Source: Oryzias latipes (lineage: Eukaryota > Chordata > Actinopteri > Beloniformes > Adrianichthyidae). From it: DNA of 64,000 bases. Of this stretch, positions 1 through 13,295 are shown piece by piece. Position numbers and translations under genes: made by a program. The stretch is from NCBI RefSeq assembly GCF_002234675.1, contig NC_019868.2, forward strand, positions 19,500,743-19,564,742, read 5' to 3'. A model generated the notes under the pieces. It saw only the letters and a program-made list of their open reading frames with translations. It was not told the DNA's origin and did not search any database. The stretch's first letter is position 1. The number at the start of each line of letters is the position of its first letter.

Positions 1-3000
1 GTATGAGTGTCTCTTGTTTCCCAGTGGAGCCCAGCCCCAGTCTATCACGGTACCAGCTCTGGTCCATGCCAAGAGGATGAAGGGATGGGTGTGGAGTGGG
101 ATGCAAAGGGGTTGAAGTCACACTAAAAAAAAAAAAAAAAAGGGGGGGGGGGGGCAGAATTTGGCCATGATTGCAGTAATCCTGTTATCTTTCCTGCTAA
201 AGCTGGCCACTTTGGTGACCTGGAGACACAAATGTTAAGCTCCCTGTGTCTCCCTTCTCTGCAGCTCCTGCTCTTTCCACTCATCCCTGCTATATCCCGC
301 TCTCTTTAGCCAGCCTCATTGAATGTCAGAGGGTGGTCTTGGCTCTGCTGGGCTCTGAATTCGCAGTCCTCACACACTATTTTAAATTCCTTCAGAACAA
401 AAGAGCTTTTCTCCTGCAGTACTTGAAGGCCTCACCATTCATATGCATCTTAAAGGTCACCTTGATTTTCTCCTTCACTAAATGAAACAAAAATGGATTT
501 CTGAGATGATAATTAATATGTGATGCGATTCCAAAGCGTGCTTTGTTTTTCCCTCGGAAGGACCAACTTGCATGGTCAAATTTAGCTTCTCATCTATTAG
601 CTTATTCACACTGTCATTTGTTAACGGGATAATGAGGCGTAAAGAGGGCCATTATTCTCTGCGTCCAGAACATATGCTGAAATCCTGTAGAGACACATGC
701 GTGCTAGACACAAGTAAACAACCTGTGAGCAAGGCAGCAGCGTCGTTCTGTGCATCTAGAAGTGTCCACGACCCTGTCAGATTGTAATCTCGGCCTTTCA
801 GCCTTGAAGCTGACAAACTGCCGGACGAGCAGTTTAATATTCATTGTAATTCTTTCTTGTTGATAATAAGATAATTGGCATTCTCCACTCTCTTCTGCTT
901 TAAGACCTATAGATCTGTGTCTATAGGTCAAAGACCTGATCAAAGTCCAGCAGCCAATTTGCAATGCTAATCACCCCAACAAATAATTGTGCTTAAGAAC
1001 TGTTTAAATGAACCTCAGTGGAAGTCCACATAATGTGCCTTTTGTATCTGTAAGAGACATAATAGCGGGGGGCTTTTCTGCGGCGAACACTCTGCCCTCT
1101 GTTATTAACTCATTAGACCTCCCACGCTTTGATTCCCGGCTCCCGCCTGACCTCCCTCACAGGAAAAGTGGGCTGGGTAAGATCATAATGCTCCATTGTG
1201 GCAGAACACAGAGGAAAGCATCATCCAATTCCACATACGTTCCCTTTTAATGCTGTTGGACATTTGGGGTTGAAGGAATCTGTAGACTTAGAATTACGGA
1301 TGGTTACTGTTTAGATTTTATCCGGTGCCAAATCGGTTCCTGTGCCTAAAACCGGTGCTTCAAAAGTGGAAAAAATAAAAAAAACACGATTTTTTCCCCA
1401 AAAACATTTAAGTGTAACGAAGCAGCATCACACTTGACAGGGCCTTAGTCACAACTGCCCTTAAGGCTGGATATAAGCTGTCTGCAGGTAAAAAATGGAC
1501 AAAACTGTACGGGGTACCCAGGTGGCTCACACAAAATTTTAAGATTGTAAACCGCTCAATGAGCCCATAAAGCAAAAAAGTTTTTTTCCATAAGCCTGCT
1601 GGGGGGTAAAGTTGTAGCAAACAGTTAAATAACACATAAGGGTGAGTCAGGGGGAAGTGGGCGCAGTATGAATTTTTCACTTTTTCAACCTCCCCAAACC
1701 CGGGCAAAGGGAGTCCATTAGTGCTGTTCCAGTGAGGAGTGTATGCTCCTTGTTCACCTGTTGGCCTCTATGCTTGAAGCCTGACTGTTAGGAATGAGAA
1801 ATTTGAACGACCAGAGTGTAGTTTGTGTGGGCGTCCTACCGGCACTGACATATCACCAACACGCCCCATCCGTGCAGCATTTGCATGCAGTTAAGTAAGG
1901 GGCCTGTACCCTACCAACGACCGAAGTGGGGCGTAAGGGCACTGTCCACCAGCATCAATACTACGTCATATGTGTGCGCAGACTACATTATCCTGAAGCT
2001 ACGTTCACACCACCCTCAGCAATGCATGTTCAAGCGACCACTTACAATGAAAATCTATGTAAATGGGAGTTTCCTTATGCCTTCTGCATTTAAAACTCAC
2101 ATTCACGCGTCACTACGCCTGCTTCTTTGTCCGTTTCAGACAAATTAACATGTCCCAAACAAACACAGAAATGAAGCACTGAAATCCACATATTTTATGT
2201 CATAGGATGCCAATACTATCGAATATGTCAGGATCTATACTGTACTAACTCGGCACAGAGTTTCAGCATCCTTTACTACTTGAGAAAGATCTTAGTTGGA
2301 GATTTGGAGTTCTTGTTTTCATGAATAAACTCAATTTTGTGAAAAAGTTCTTTGACCAAAAGGGGGAGCAAATCAAAAAATGCAGGTAGAGATCCCAAAA
2401 AGATCATCTACAGCTTCCTTCCTGTTGTAATTGGAATCAGTCTGGCACATTCCTGGGAAAAAGGGCAGAAAATTGAATCAGCGGTGTGCATACAAAAAAA
2501 TTACAGCCACTTCTTCCTTAATTAGATGTCTTTGCTAAATTCATGAGTAACCGCTCCATCGCGTAGCATTCAGTATGTGGTCCACATCCACACGCACCTC
2601 CCTCTCATGTTGTTGTCTTTTAGAAATCCAACACTCTTGAACGCATCCTGGATTCCCATGAAAGTCTAAAGTTGTTCAGCGTTTGTGGGTCTCGTCGGAT
2701 CGTGGCTTGTGAAGCACAAGTGCTTTCTGGAGAGCAGATCTTTAAAGAGTCGGGCGGCTCACAGGATAGACAGAGGGAGCTGCGGAGGATAATATCATCC
2801 CATTCCAGATGGTCATTTGGACGGCAACAAATGGTCTAGTGAGCAAATCCCACAGAGATTAAAATATTAGGCAGGCTATTACAAATCTGTCTTGGCACAA
2901 AAACAAAAAAAGGGAAATGAAGGGCGTTTTCACGCTAAAGCAGTGAGGAGCCGACCAACGGCGCGTTTGGCCCTTTCATTACCATCCAGGTGGGAAGGTC

Positions 3001-3203
3001 CACTCAGCCACAGCCCTACTCTGTGGAGGAAGACAGTACTGAGAAATCACAGGCTTCACGTTGATGCCATTGTGGTTAAGACATCACCTAAATCCATGTT
3101 GTGCGTTTGTGATGAGCTGCAAAAAAGTTTGTTTGTTTGTGTTACCTGTACGGCTGGCTCCTCGTGAGCCCTGACGGCCCTCGCTGCCTCTGTCTCTCCT
3201 CAG
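1..3203 (+). other. Intron of unc5a (no exon recognised)
   Basis: No exon of the receptor could be recognised here, so it is taken as intron upstream of the first visible exon. It holds a poly-A/poly-G run at 125-154 and, around 1985-2150, a stretch resembling fish repeats of the 'GTTCACACC...TTACAATGAA' type. Open frames here are short and lack splice logic. Confidence 0.6.
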
Positions 3204-6200
3204 GAGGTGATGCAGATGGAGCGGCAGCTCGGGGGTCGCCTGATTGATGAGCCTCATGTCCTGCTTTTCAAAGACAGTTACCACAACCTGCGCCTGTCCA
3301 TCCATGACATGCCCCAGGCGCACTGGAGGAGCAAGCTGCTCGCCGGCTACCAGGTGCGTCGGATGGCCCCTGCAGGGGGCGGGAGGTCTCACCAGATCAC
3401 AACAGCAGTACAGACAAGAGAACACAAGCGCCCGCCTGAATCTGTCAAATTAGAGCATCTGCGGCCATTGTTTGAATTGACTGTAAGAGCTGCAGAAGGC
3501 GGGGTCGGTGCATGCAGACAAAACTGCAGAACTTTACGTATTTTTGTGGTTTGTTCTAACATAAGGGAGTTTTTTTCATTTATTTCTTCTTCTTTTTTTA
3601 AATCAACATCTTCTTTGCACCAGGAAGCTTTTAATCAATGCCTCAGCAAAAGTCGCCGGTTCTGGATGTCCGTGCATCCACTGTGTGCCTTTTGTGTGCA
3701 TGTTTACATAGTTGCATTGAAAGCTGGGCTGTGTGCACCAACCAAAAGCAGCCAGCTGATTGATTATAGCCGCAGTCATGTCAAAAGGAGCTTAGATGAA
3801 GTATAGAGAAGCGTGTAAATATCTGGAAGTCTGCAGAACTCCGCTTACCTGTGCGGCCAACAACAATGCCGCTCCAACGACGGAAACACAAAGACCATTC
3901 AAAGGAGCAGAAAGTGTTCTGGATGGAACTGTGTGAGCACTGAGCTGCAGGTCCCCGAAGAGCGAACGCAGGCTGTGCCAGGCGAGCAGCGGGAGCTACA
4001 ACGCACCCAGAGCAGAGGCTTATTTCTCTGGACTGTGCCTGTTCATTTGGAAGTGTTGTTCCCCTCTCAGCAGTGCAGTCAAAAAGGCCTTTAGTCTCCC
4101 CGGAGCCCCTTGAAGACATTTATGTGTTCCAGCCGACTCCCTCTGCTGCAGGTCCGCCTGGGTAACAGTGCCCCCATATGGTTACAAGCGTGTGCTGCAG
4201 GGCCAGGTCTCAGCTAAAGGTCCTCCTCAGAACAAAGAGCTTTAGGAGTTCTTCCATCGTGTGTGATGAGGAAGACAAAGATGAAGAAACAGTGTAGCAG
4301 GAAGGAGTCTGTGTGCTGTAGCTGTGCTGCACTGATGTGATGCTCAAAGCATTTGCAGCATCTACTGCGGATCAGGAAAGAAACTAAAATGTGAAATTAA
4401 AGATGTTTTGCCTTTTGTTGTCAGCCTTGGATCTATTTTGATTTATTTTACCCAAGGATGGCAGCTCATGTCGGGGTAATTAGTGATCATCGGGGTCTGT
4501 GCCAGGAGAGTGGGGCTGTTTTCTGCTTTAGATACGCGGTTCTCACTGCCGTTTGTCTAACCAGGAGATCCCGTTCTACCACATCTGGAACGGTTCCCAG
4601 CGGTACCTGCACTGCACGTTCACTCTGGAGCGGCTCAGCCTCAGCACCTGTGAGCTCACCTGCCAGCTGTGCGTGTGGCAGGTGGAAGGCGAGGGCCAGA
4701 GTTTCAGCCTGGACTTTAACATTGCCAAGGTAACACTCAGCAGACACGCCCGCTTAAAACCAGCTGCCTTCGTGCCGCGCTGAGACGGTTTGTAAGCCGG
4801 TCCTTTCCCACCAGGACACTCGAGCGGTGGACTCCGAGTTTCTAGTAATGGACAGCAACGCCACGGCTCTGGCAGGACCCAGCGCCTTTCAGATCCCGTA
4901 CCTCATCAGGCAGAAGATCTGCAGCAGTCTGGATGCCCCCTGTCCCAACGGAGCAGACTGGAGGATGCTAGCACAAAGACTTAAACTTGAGAGGTACGGA
5001 CAGCACCAAAACACATGGAGTCCCAAATGTGGTCACAAATGTTAGCAGATGTCCTCTACTGTCGCCTTATCTTCTACATTTGTAAAACTCTTCACCGGGG
5101 AAGAGCCCATCTTCTCAGTCAAGTGTTTGTCCTAAAGTTCAGGTAAACAAGGTAATGCCTTGGCGAGCTAATCCTCTTCAGTCGGCTATAGGATTAATGT
5201 GGACTCGATGGATACAGCTATCATTTCTGCAGGAAATCATGACCCCCTTCTTACCTTTTTTCCCTCAGAAAAAGCTAAGCAGCTTAAAGTCTGCAGCTAA
5301 ATGTCTTCCTCCTACATCCTGCTTAACCGTCGTAATTGGAAAGGCTGGCTGCCCGTCAGCCGGGAGGAAATAAAAAATTAAAAAAAAGATGGAAAAAGGT
5401 TTGGATCGGTGCCGACCTCCACCCAAATGCTTCCAGTTTATCACCTTAGAACCTGCAATGGCGTGACGCCGGCATTGATCCCTCATCCTCCAGTTTAACT
5501 TCCAACTTGTAATAAAATCAAATAAAAGCACTTCATTTGTTCAATCAACTTTATTTACCCCAATTAATTACAAGCCGAATGGATGCACTACAGGTTTAAT
5601 TAGCAATGTTTTGCTCAACATAATCAATTCTCATTTAGGTTGCAGGAAGGAACAACTTCTCTGCTGCTTGATCCGTCCTGAGCGGCGCCTTTTTCCTGAA
5701 AAAGACAGCGTTGTCCGTGGCGTTCTGTCAGGCTGCGTTCCTCTGTTTGTGTCTGACTGCGTGAAGCGGGCAGACTTAACGGAACGAGACGGCTCGATAA
5801 AACTTAAAATGCCAAGAACCTTTTATTTGATCTTTCCCTCCAAAGAGCGAGCGAGCGTCTGTGTCACAGCCGTACAAGATAAGCCGCTGTTTCACACGGC
5901 GAGGTGAATAAACAGAGCTGACATGTCGGACGCCACGCTGCTTTCTGTTATCCGAACTATGGTCCGTTTCCAGACAGATTTATCTTTTTTTTTTTTTGAC
6001 AAACACTTCTTTCTTTTGTAGTCGTTGTCCTCCCCGACGCTCAGGGAGGCAGAACTGCCTGAAAATGGCAGAGCGAGGCTGTCCGCTCTGCCAAAGCTGT
6101 CACACATTTAACAGGAGATTCGAGGAAACAGCAGACTCTCCCGAGGTGAACACAGCTGGCTGGTGTTTTGGTTTGTCCCCTCCCAAACACTCGCCCAGCG

Positions 6201-7581
6201 CAGCCGTGTAGTCCTCAACAGAGCGCGCGAGGCCCTGGACATTTGAGGAACAGGAAAACGCCATTAATCAAAGGAGCGTCTCCGGATGCCCAGGCCACAT
6301 CAAACACACCGCTGACGGAGCCGCCGCTTTGTTGTCATTGATTGGGTTTGATGGTGAAGGTGTGGCCCTAGAATGGAAAAGGTCACTTCCGACTCAACTG
6401 TGAAAGTCCATATAGGATTTGCTATAGCGGACTGGGAGCGAATTTCATCATCAAATAGAGGATTAAGGCACTAAGCTCCAAATAAAAAGTGACAGACGTT
6501 TTGTGTTTGATGGCAGCTTCAAAAGAGCACCGTTTTGTTATCAGGTTTTTACGTTTTTATCACTTTAAAAACAGCAGATCTGTGTGTGGTGAGACGACAG
6601 AGAATCACTGCAAACGGAATCTCAAGAAAGTAAAAAGACTCTTGTTTTAAGAAAATTTGTCTTTCAATAAAAATAATCTTATCAAAAAGTCTATATCAAA
6701 AAGTTCTTAGTTTGAGAAAACGTGTCTTAGTGACTAGAATTGTTTTTCATCTTTTGATCTAATTGCGATTGTGACGTTTTTAGGGCCTCGTTTCTGCAGA
6801 ACGGCAGGAATTCATTCAGCGTTTGCCCCCCGAGGTGTTGGTGTAAGCCCAACCCTACTTCCCGACATCCACCCATTTACATACTCTCCTGCTAGTTTAT
6901 AGCCGCTCAACCCCCCCCCCCAAGATATCATTACTAGTACACTAATGAACAATGAATGAATGAATAATGGACACATTGAAAGTGCTTTAAACGTCTGGAA
7001 AACTGCAGATAAATCTAATCCAGAAATTGCAAGCAGTGTTGGAGCTTTTCAGCCATACAGTTTGGAGCCAGATGTCAGCTCAGACAAGTTCATTATAATC
7101 ACAACAATTTTTAATAAAGAGATATTCAGAAATGCAATTTTAAGATGATTTTTTTTTACACATGTCCTCTATCTTCATAACATGTAAAAAAAAAAAACAT
7201 TTTCTTTGGAGTGGGTCTTTAAACGAAGACGTTTTTTTAACCCATTGGAAGATTATTTTGCTTATCTCAAATTCTAATTAATTTTTTTGATATATTTCTC
7301 GCCGGCCTGTTTCTGCAGTGTAAAAGTTATAACTAAAAAATGTTTAAAAAACTCTGAAAACGGTTTCTCTGAGCTGAAGAGAACTGATTTCGGATCTTCT
7401 CCTCTGTCCCTGCAGACACATGAGTTTCTTTGCATCCAAAGCGAGCCCCACCTCTGGGATCCTGGACCTCTGGGAGGCGCAGCATTTCCACAGCGGCAAC
7501 ATCAACCAGCTGGCCGCCGTCATGGCCGACATCGGCAAACAGGAAGCCATGATTTTCCTGGTCTCTGATGGCGACTGCTAG
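3204..7581 (+). CDS. unc5a: UNC5-family netrin receptor, 3' part (UPA and death domains), partial
   Basis: Four coding exons join in phase at 3204-3353, 4565-4729, 4815-4993 and 7416-7581, with AG acceptors, GT donors and a TAG stop at 7579-7581. They encode 219 residues of the cytoplasmic C-terminus. The first two exons give the UPA domain ([35 protein letters not shown]). The last two give the death domain ([39 protein letters not shown]) and end in [11 protein letters not shown]5 receptors are single-pass netrin dependence receptors for axon repulsion and apoptosis. The extracellular, transmembrane and ZU5 parts should lie left of the window, because no earlier exon is recognisable in 1-3203. 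UNC5A is chosen over paralogues because the tail resembles UNC5A as I recall it and pdlim7 lies next door, as at human 5q35. The family call is certain; the paralogue is probable. Confidence 0.83.
4994..7415 (+). other. Last intron of unc5a
   Basis: The donor GTACGG is at 4994 and the acceptor TGCAG at 7411-7415. Apart from the dispersed repeat copy at 6735-7223, I see only short homopolymers and no exon. Confidence 0.7.
6735..7223 (+). repeat. Dispersed TIR element, copy 1
   Basis: This copy shares internal blocks with three others in the window (TTTCTGCAGAACGGCAGGA; ATTCAGAAATGCAATTTT) and ends in GAGTGGGTCTTTAAA. The left terminus is degraded. It retains a short open stretch containing [10 protein letters not shown], related to IQPYSFETD in the copy at 24728. 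Confidence 0.7.
7416..7581 (+). CDS. unc5a: unc5a terminal coding exon (second half of death domain)
   Basis: The acceptor TGCAG at 7411-7415 splits an Arg codon (AG from the exon ending at 4993, A from here). The exon encodes 54 residues and the stop. It carries the conserved [10 protein letters not shown] and LDLWEAQ motifs, then an Asn/Gln-rich helix and the acidic end SDGDC. The exon lies 2.4 kb from its predecessor, and the intron holds a dispersed transposon-like repeat (6735-7223). Confidence 0.85.
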
Positions 7582-10560
7582 CCCAGAAGAGAGACTGATG
7601 GGAGAGAAGTGTGGCACGCCAACATACACTCATAACAGCAGGAGGCGGGGCTAAAGATGTTCTGATGATTTATATCGGGGGAGGGGGGTTTAAACCATTT
7701 ATTCAATCATTTTAGGCTCAAATCTGTCAAAGACGGTCCTTCGGGGGGGAAAAGTGGGTGTGTTTGTGGAAGCTGTTACCTTTAGCTGAGTGGGTCACTC
7801 CTTCAGAAGTGGGAGGAATATGCAAAACGCAGCGCCACAGCCACAATACATCCGTTGGTTGCTGAGTTCAGAAAGCTGAACGTTTCATCAAAAGTGCCAG
7901 CGGTTCGCAGCTGGCCCGTCATTTCCCGCTTGTCCCCGTTTCTCCGAACTGATTGTGTTAGAGAGCCCCATTTGCCCCCCTCCCCTCCCGGTCGGCTGTA
8001 CTTCTGGGTCCGGTCGGCATCACTGCTGTGAATGTAACATCTTGACATCTTGATTCGGCGAGACGCTTCACAGCTTTCCCTGCTTCTAAATCAATATTTG
8101 TGAGGTGGGGGCTCTCTGAACCCCTTCTGTCTAAGAGAGGAGGGGATAATGTTGTATTTTCAGTGTGGAGCCTCGGCTTCAGATCCATCGGGTTCGTTTC
8201 CCCGTCATCCTCCATCACGCTGGTTTCTGGTCACCGCTAATGAAGGAGCCATAGTGCCGAAAGGCGTTCTAGCTGCATATGTGTGAACACTGAATGTCGT
8301 CTCCTTTCTAAAATGACTTTTTCTTTGCCCCGTAATTGCATTAATTCTCCAGTATAGGAGCGTGGCCAAAAGGGTTATTCTAGCGTATGAATAATACAAA
8401 GCACTTTGCCACAGAAAATCTGACAACAAATTCTTCACAATCTTAATGATTCCTCATGCTGAAAGTGTGATTGTGTAGCTTTGTTTGGATCATTTATGAA
8501 GCAATGTTGTTGGGGATTCAACATCTCCACATCAGGAAGAAGCCCTTCACTTAGATTAAGAGGCGTTTTCAGAAACTCTGCTGCTCGCTGATGCTGGTTT
8601 TTTTTGAATGTTTTTATTTCAAACCCAGACAGCCAATACGATCCATTAGCTGCAGCTCCGCTCATTATATTTTTACTGCGTTACGTTTTCACAGTAATTC
8701 CTTAGTAATGGATCTGTCAAAGCGGGCAGCATAAAGAGGGTTTGATTAAAGCCCATTGGGTCAGAGGTGTACTTTGTGAAGGTGTGAGCAATCCCTAACT
8801 AGCCATAGTTGTGTGTCTGCCTCAGGGTTGCATGTGAAGTCGTCTGCCTAAAAAAGAATCACACAATCTGTCCTTTTCTTTGACAGCTGGAAGAGTCCAT
8901 TCTGTCGTTTCCCCCCCCTCCAACCTTTAAGATGAATTATGATTGTCAGATCTTTGGAATGTACGTTTAGGGTTTCCTTTAGTGGGGAAAAATATCCTTG
9001 TTTTTGTTTTTACTTCTGCAGGTTTTGACAGTTTGTAGATTCCTACATGGCATCTTAGCAGAATTCATTCTCTGAAACATGCCGCCTCCCCTCCCTGTTC
9101 CAGTTTTCTACGGATGCCATGAAATAAAAATCGTCACCTTTTTATCTGATAGAACGATTCCCCTCAATCCTCGCCACATAAATGTAAATATGTTTTTCTA
9201 TATCAGCCCTGTGCTGTTACTTTGCATATTGTATATGGGCAGAAATGGGTAACCAAAGTTTTCGGAACCTCCTTTGAGTCCACGACACCTTTGTGTTGAT
9301 GAAAGCGTTGTTTCATCGCCGTTTTTACAAACAGTTAGGGTAGCGTGAGTCCTAGCCGTCGTCTAAACGTCCGACTCGTTTCTCATTTCCTACTTTTGTC
9401 CTGGAGGATCCATGCTGTCAGCAGTTTTTATTTCAAACCACTTTGTAAACAAATGTAAATTATATTTTAATATGAAGCCAAAAAAAGACACTTAAGTGGC
9501 GCAGCATTTGTCAAGTCTAAACCGTGACGTGTTTGCCTATATCCTGTTCTTTGGCGATCTAGCAGTGATTTGCAGTGTTAAGGGTTTAAAGGCTGTTTTT
9601 GTTTTTTTTTAATCCAGAACTTTCTCTACGCGTCCTGTTCGTCCCGCATACGTCTGCCTGATCATTTCCAGAATTGTAAGCATTTAAGTGCAGCGGGACT
9701 GTACCGGAGGAGGAAGACGTCAGTTCTTGGCCACCGACGAGCCAATGTCGACACGCCACGTTCAGTCAGACGGCGTGGAAAAATTTAGCACCCCCGTCTT
9801 TTGTCTTTGACGTGTCGCCTGAGCGCATTTCAGTGATGTGGTATCACCGAGACAGATCCCACTCCCCCTCCTCCGGCAGGTTCTGCGACGCCTCGGTTCC
9901 GTGTTGGTGACTTCTGGACTCGACGGGTTTCGGTGTGCAGCTCATGTCGGTAACACGCGTGCTTTCTTCAAGAGTTCATGGTGTCAGTTCACTCTGTGTT
10001 ACGAGGAAAAAAATGATGCATCCCAGCACTGTACTCTGTGTCACTCATTAGGAGGCTGTGCGCATTTTTCAGTTGGTGTGTGCGTTTGTGTGTGTGAGGC
10101 TGGGCGTGTGCATCCCTCCCTGTCACTGACGGAACTGTTTTCTTTGGGAACTGAGAACAATAGACTCCTGTGCTTGTAAATGGTTTTCTATTTGGTTCTT
10201 TGGTTCTATGTTCCTTGCCTTTCTGCAAGTCAAAAATGCTGTATTTATTACACGCCACAGCGCTTATGCAATTGTATATTCATTCTGTTGTTTTCTTTGT
10301 TTGACTTTTTTTTTGTTTCTTATTGTCAATGTAAATTGTTGTCAAAAGTTTTTGTGGCGACGGAAAAAAAGAAACTTCAGAGGGAAGTTTTCCTGTACTT
10401 TTTGGACAATGATATGAATTTGTGGGTAGAATTTTGGAAATTCGTTTCTAAGTGCTTTCAAGTATTTACTTGGCCTTATGTATATATATCTATGACATTT
10501 CAGAAAGGTATGTATAGTAATTCAATCCAAAATTGTTGTAAATAAATTATATATTGCTAA
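7582..10560 (+). other. Predicted long 3' UTR of unc5a
   Basis: After the TAG stop the sequence is non-coding for about 3 kb. The T-rich, AT-rich end (10180-10560) contains an AATAAA at 10541-10546. I infer this is one 3' UTR because no acceptor or recognisable exon intervenes. An earlier poly(A) site is possible. Confidence 0.5.
10541..10546 (+). terminator. Candidate poly(A) signal of unc5a
   Basis: AATAAA follows a T-rich stretch and precedes the AT-rich intergenic region. It is about 2.96 kb after the stop codon. Confidence 0.45.
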
Positions 10561-12444
10561 AATCGAGGACTGGAGTCTTTAATTGCAAAAAGAACGTCGA
10601 CATTAAACCAAACATTTTGTGGAATTTCACTTTGACGTCCGTTAAAAGAAACTTTTGCTAAAAAAAAAATTTGCTAAAACATCTTTACTGCACAAATTTC
10701 ATGGATTTATAAAACTTTATGCATTCACGCAAGAGCCAGAAGTTACCTTCAAACTGTTAAAAAAAAAAAGGAAAAGAAATTCTGGTTAAAAGGATAAAAT
10801 GCAACCAACTAAACAGGAAACAAAACCTACTACCTCAAAAAAAGGAACAAAAGTGAAAAATGTAATTCTTCCGATCGGTTCTTCTAACACTCTTTGATGC
10901 CAAACGTGATTTTTGTTAAAGTCGATATTAAATTCTATAGAAATAGCTTTATTACAGGAAGTTTAGGATATGCAAGGCGGAAAGTTATAAAGTGTTTTTA
11001 ATTAGACTCACCAAAAAAAATGCAGATTCTGTATTTAGTCACAGGTTTAGGGGCAGTTTATTCATCATTTCCTTACACACATTTATCAAACTCCTATAAT
11101 GTAAGCTGTTGAACTTTGACCTTTCGGGATAGTGAAGCTTTCATGAAAGCACCTTCTGCTCAGAAACCTGAGCTCCAGCAACAGTCTATTAAACTTACAG
11201 AACACCGCATTCTGTCCTTAAGACCTCCATTTATATCAAATTTCATTTTAAGATGCTTTAATTATTTTGATTTTATAAGAACTTCTGTATTTTATATTCA
11301 TGTTTAAAGTTCAGATGTTATATTCAACAGTCTCTAAATATAGAATAAAAGTGGGAAAATGAAAAGGAAAATATTTCCAAACATTTAGAAGCTGTTAGGG
11401 TGAATATTCTGGAAAGGGAGTTGGTAGATTTGTAAAGCTTTAAGTTTATAAAAATATTCTTTTTTTTACTAGTTTTTGATTTGTTGGTTTAAACCAAGTC
11501 TGTAAATTTACCAGTGGTTGTATAACACTATTGTAACCACAAAAACAAAGTGTAGTTTAAACTAGAAACAAACTTAACGTTTTGTAATTTACTTGTTTTT
11601 TTTTAGCTAAACATCTATTTTTTTTTTTTTTTCCCCCCTAAGCTGTTTCTTTTATTTTTTTTTAACTGGAATGGAAGATTTAAAGTCTTAATGAATAATT
11701 AGTGGGTAGTCGTAAAAAAAAAAAGGACAATGTGTACGTTGGACTCATGATTCATTTAAATGTCCATAAAAACTTAAAAAATGACTAACAAAAAAATGTT
11801 TAAATGTGGTGGAAAAACTGCAAAAATATTTTCCTACACGAGAAGTATTTTATCGAACAAACCCAGTTTATTAAACCGTGTGAAAGGTTAAAGGAGTCGT
11901 GCAAAGTGAAGAGAAGGAAACAAAACTAAATGAAAATTGTGAAGTTCATGATCTCTGCCAAACAGTGAAGAGTCTAAAATCTTCTTTTAGGAAATAACTG
12001 AACATTAATGACATGCAGTTAGATTAGATAGATTCAAATGTGGAACATTATTACATTTTGAATTACATATTAAAAAAAACAGGGAATTATTTGTATACAA
12101 GTCAAAACACAAATAACATGTTTTTGTTTTTAAATAATTGAGTTTCTTCAGTTTGTGTGGCATCTAAAAGGGTTTTATTTGAAACTTTCAACATAAAAGC
12201 TACAGAAAATTAAAGCATAGAAATAAATTCCATCATGAAACTAGTGTTTCATGTGATCTTTGACCTTTATTATCAGAACAAGAGCATGAGGGGGAGGAGC
12301 AAAGAGGAAAAAAAAGAGAAAATGTGAGTCTTTGTTTAACATTCCAATGATAATATTCTGCTAAACCGGGTTCAGTAGCATTACAGGCGCTGTGGGAGGA
12401 GCTTTTCTGCTCTCAGTACAGAAGTGTATTGATGAAATCTGAGC

Positions 12445-12533
<89 letters not shown>

Positions 12534-12812
12534 AGAGCTGACGATCTGAAATAATTTCTCGATTAGTTCCAGTAAAGCAGCAAAATGTTAATTACAAAGT
12601 GACATCTGGAGAGTTTTAGCAGCCCTAGAAGGTGACAGCATGTGAAGTCAGAATGAAGCCTCTGAAAATAAAGTCTGCAGGATATAAAAAAAAAAACAGA
12701 CTGAGCTGAAGTGGCTGTGTGGTTGGCAATGCTGATCGTGTCAGAGGGCAAAACGGGGTAAAGAGGAGGTGGAGGCAGAAGTTGTTCTTTCTGCAGATGC
12801 AGCTGGCTCCTC
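10561..12812. other. Intergenic region plus pdlim7 3' UTR (convergent genes)
   Basis: This AT-rich spacer lies between convergent unc5a and pdlim7. It has many A and T homopolymers and an (AT)n microsatellite at 12447-12531. On the minus strand an AATAAA (12266-12271) could end pdlim7, placing the microsatellite inside its 3' UTR. No gene is seen. Confidence 0.5.
12447..12531. repeat. (AT)n microsatellite, about 85 bp
   Basis: This is an uninterrupted alternating TA tract just downstream of the pdlim7 stop codon, probably within its 3' UTR. Such a tract is likely to vary in length between individuals. Confidence 0.95.
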
Positions 12813-13295
12813 TCACACCGGAGCAAAAGCGTGGCTTTTGCACAGCGGCTTATCCTTCTTCGAGTAGAACGTCTTACCCTCAAGGTTGATTTGGCAGAGC
12901 TTTAAAGATGAAAGAAGACAGACAGACGGAGTCAGATGGAGCAACCGAGGTGGAGGAGATATCAAACTGCACCAGTGCCAATGGGAATTTGCACAGTTTG
13001 GTGCGGGCCAGAGCGGACCCATGCGTCTCCTTTGACTGTTTTCACGCTCAGATAGGAAAAACCAAACTGAAGAAAGAGCTCCAGGTTCTAAGATGAGCTC
13101 AGATGGGTCAGGTTCTGCTGAGATTGGAGAAAAATTGGGGCTAAAAACAAAAAAAAAAAAGGGGTCCAATCAGACTTACAGCACAGACGAAGCACGTGTC
13201 GTGCCAGCTGAAGCCTAAGGCCTCCAGGAAACGATCGCCGGCATCAATCTTGAAGTCGCAGCCGTGGCATTTGGTGCCAAACATCTTCTCGTAGT
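12813..13295 (-). CDS. pdlim7: pdlim7 LIM3 exons (13180-13295 and 12813-12899)
   Basis: 13180-13295 gives [20 protein letters not shown] to WHDTCFVCA. 12813-12899 gives [28 protein letters not shown] and the stop. Together they form the third LIM domain with complete zinc ligands, and the end is diagnostic for PDLIM7. Confidence 0.93.

Noticed and set aside
1-90. Acceptor-like TTTCCCAG at the left edge followed by an open frame
   Set aside because: None of its frames resembles UNC5 sequence, and no donor completes an exon.
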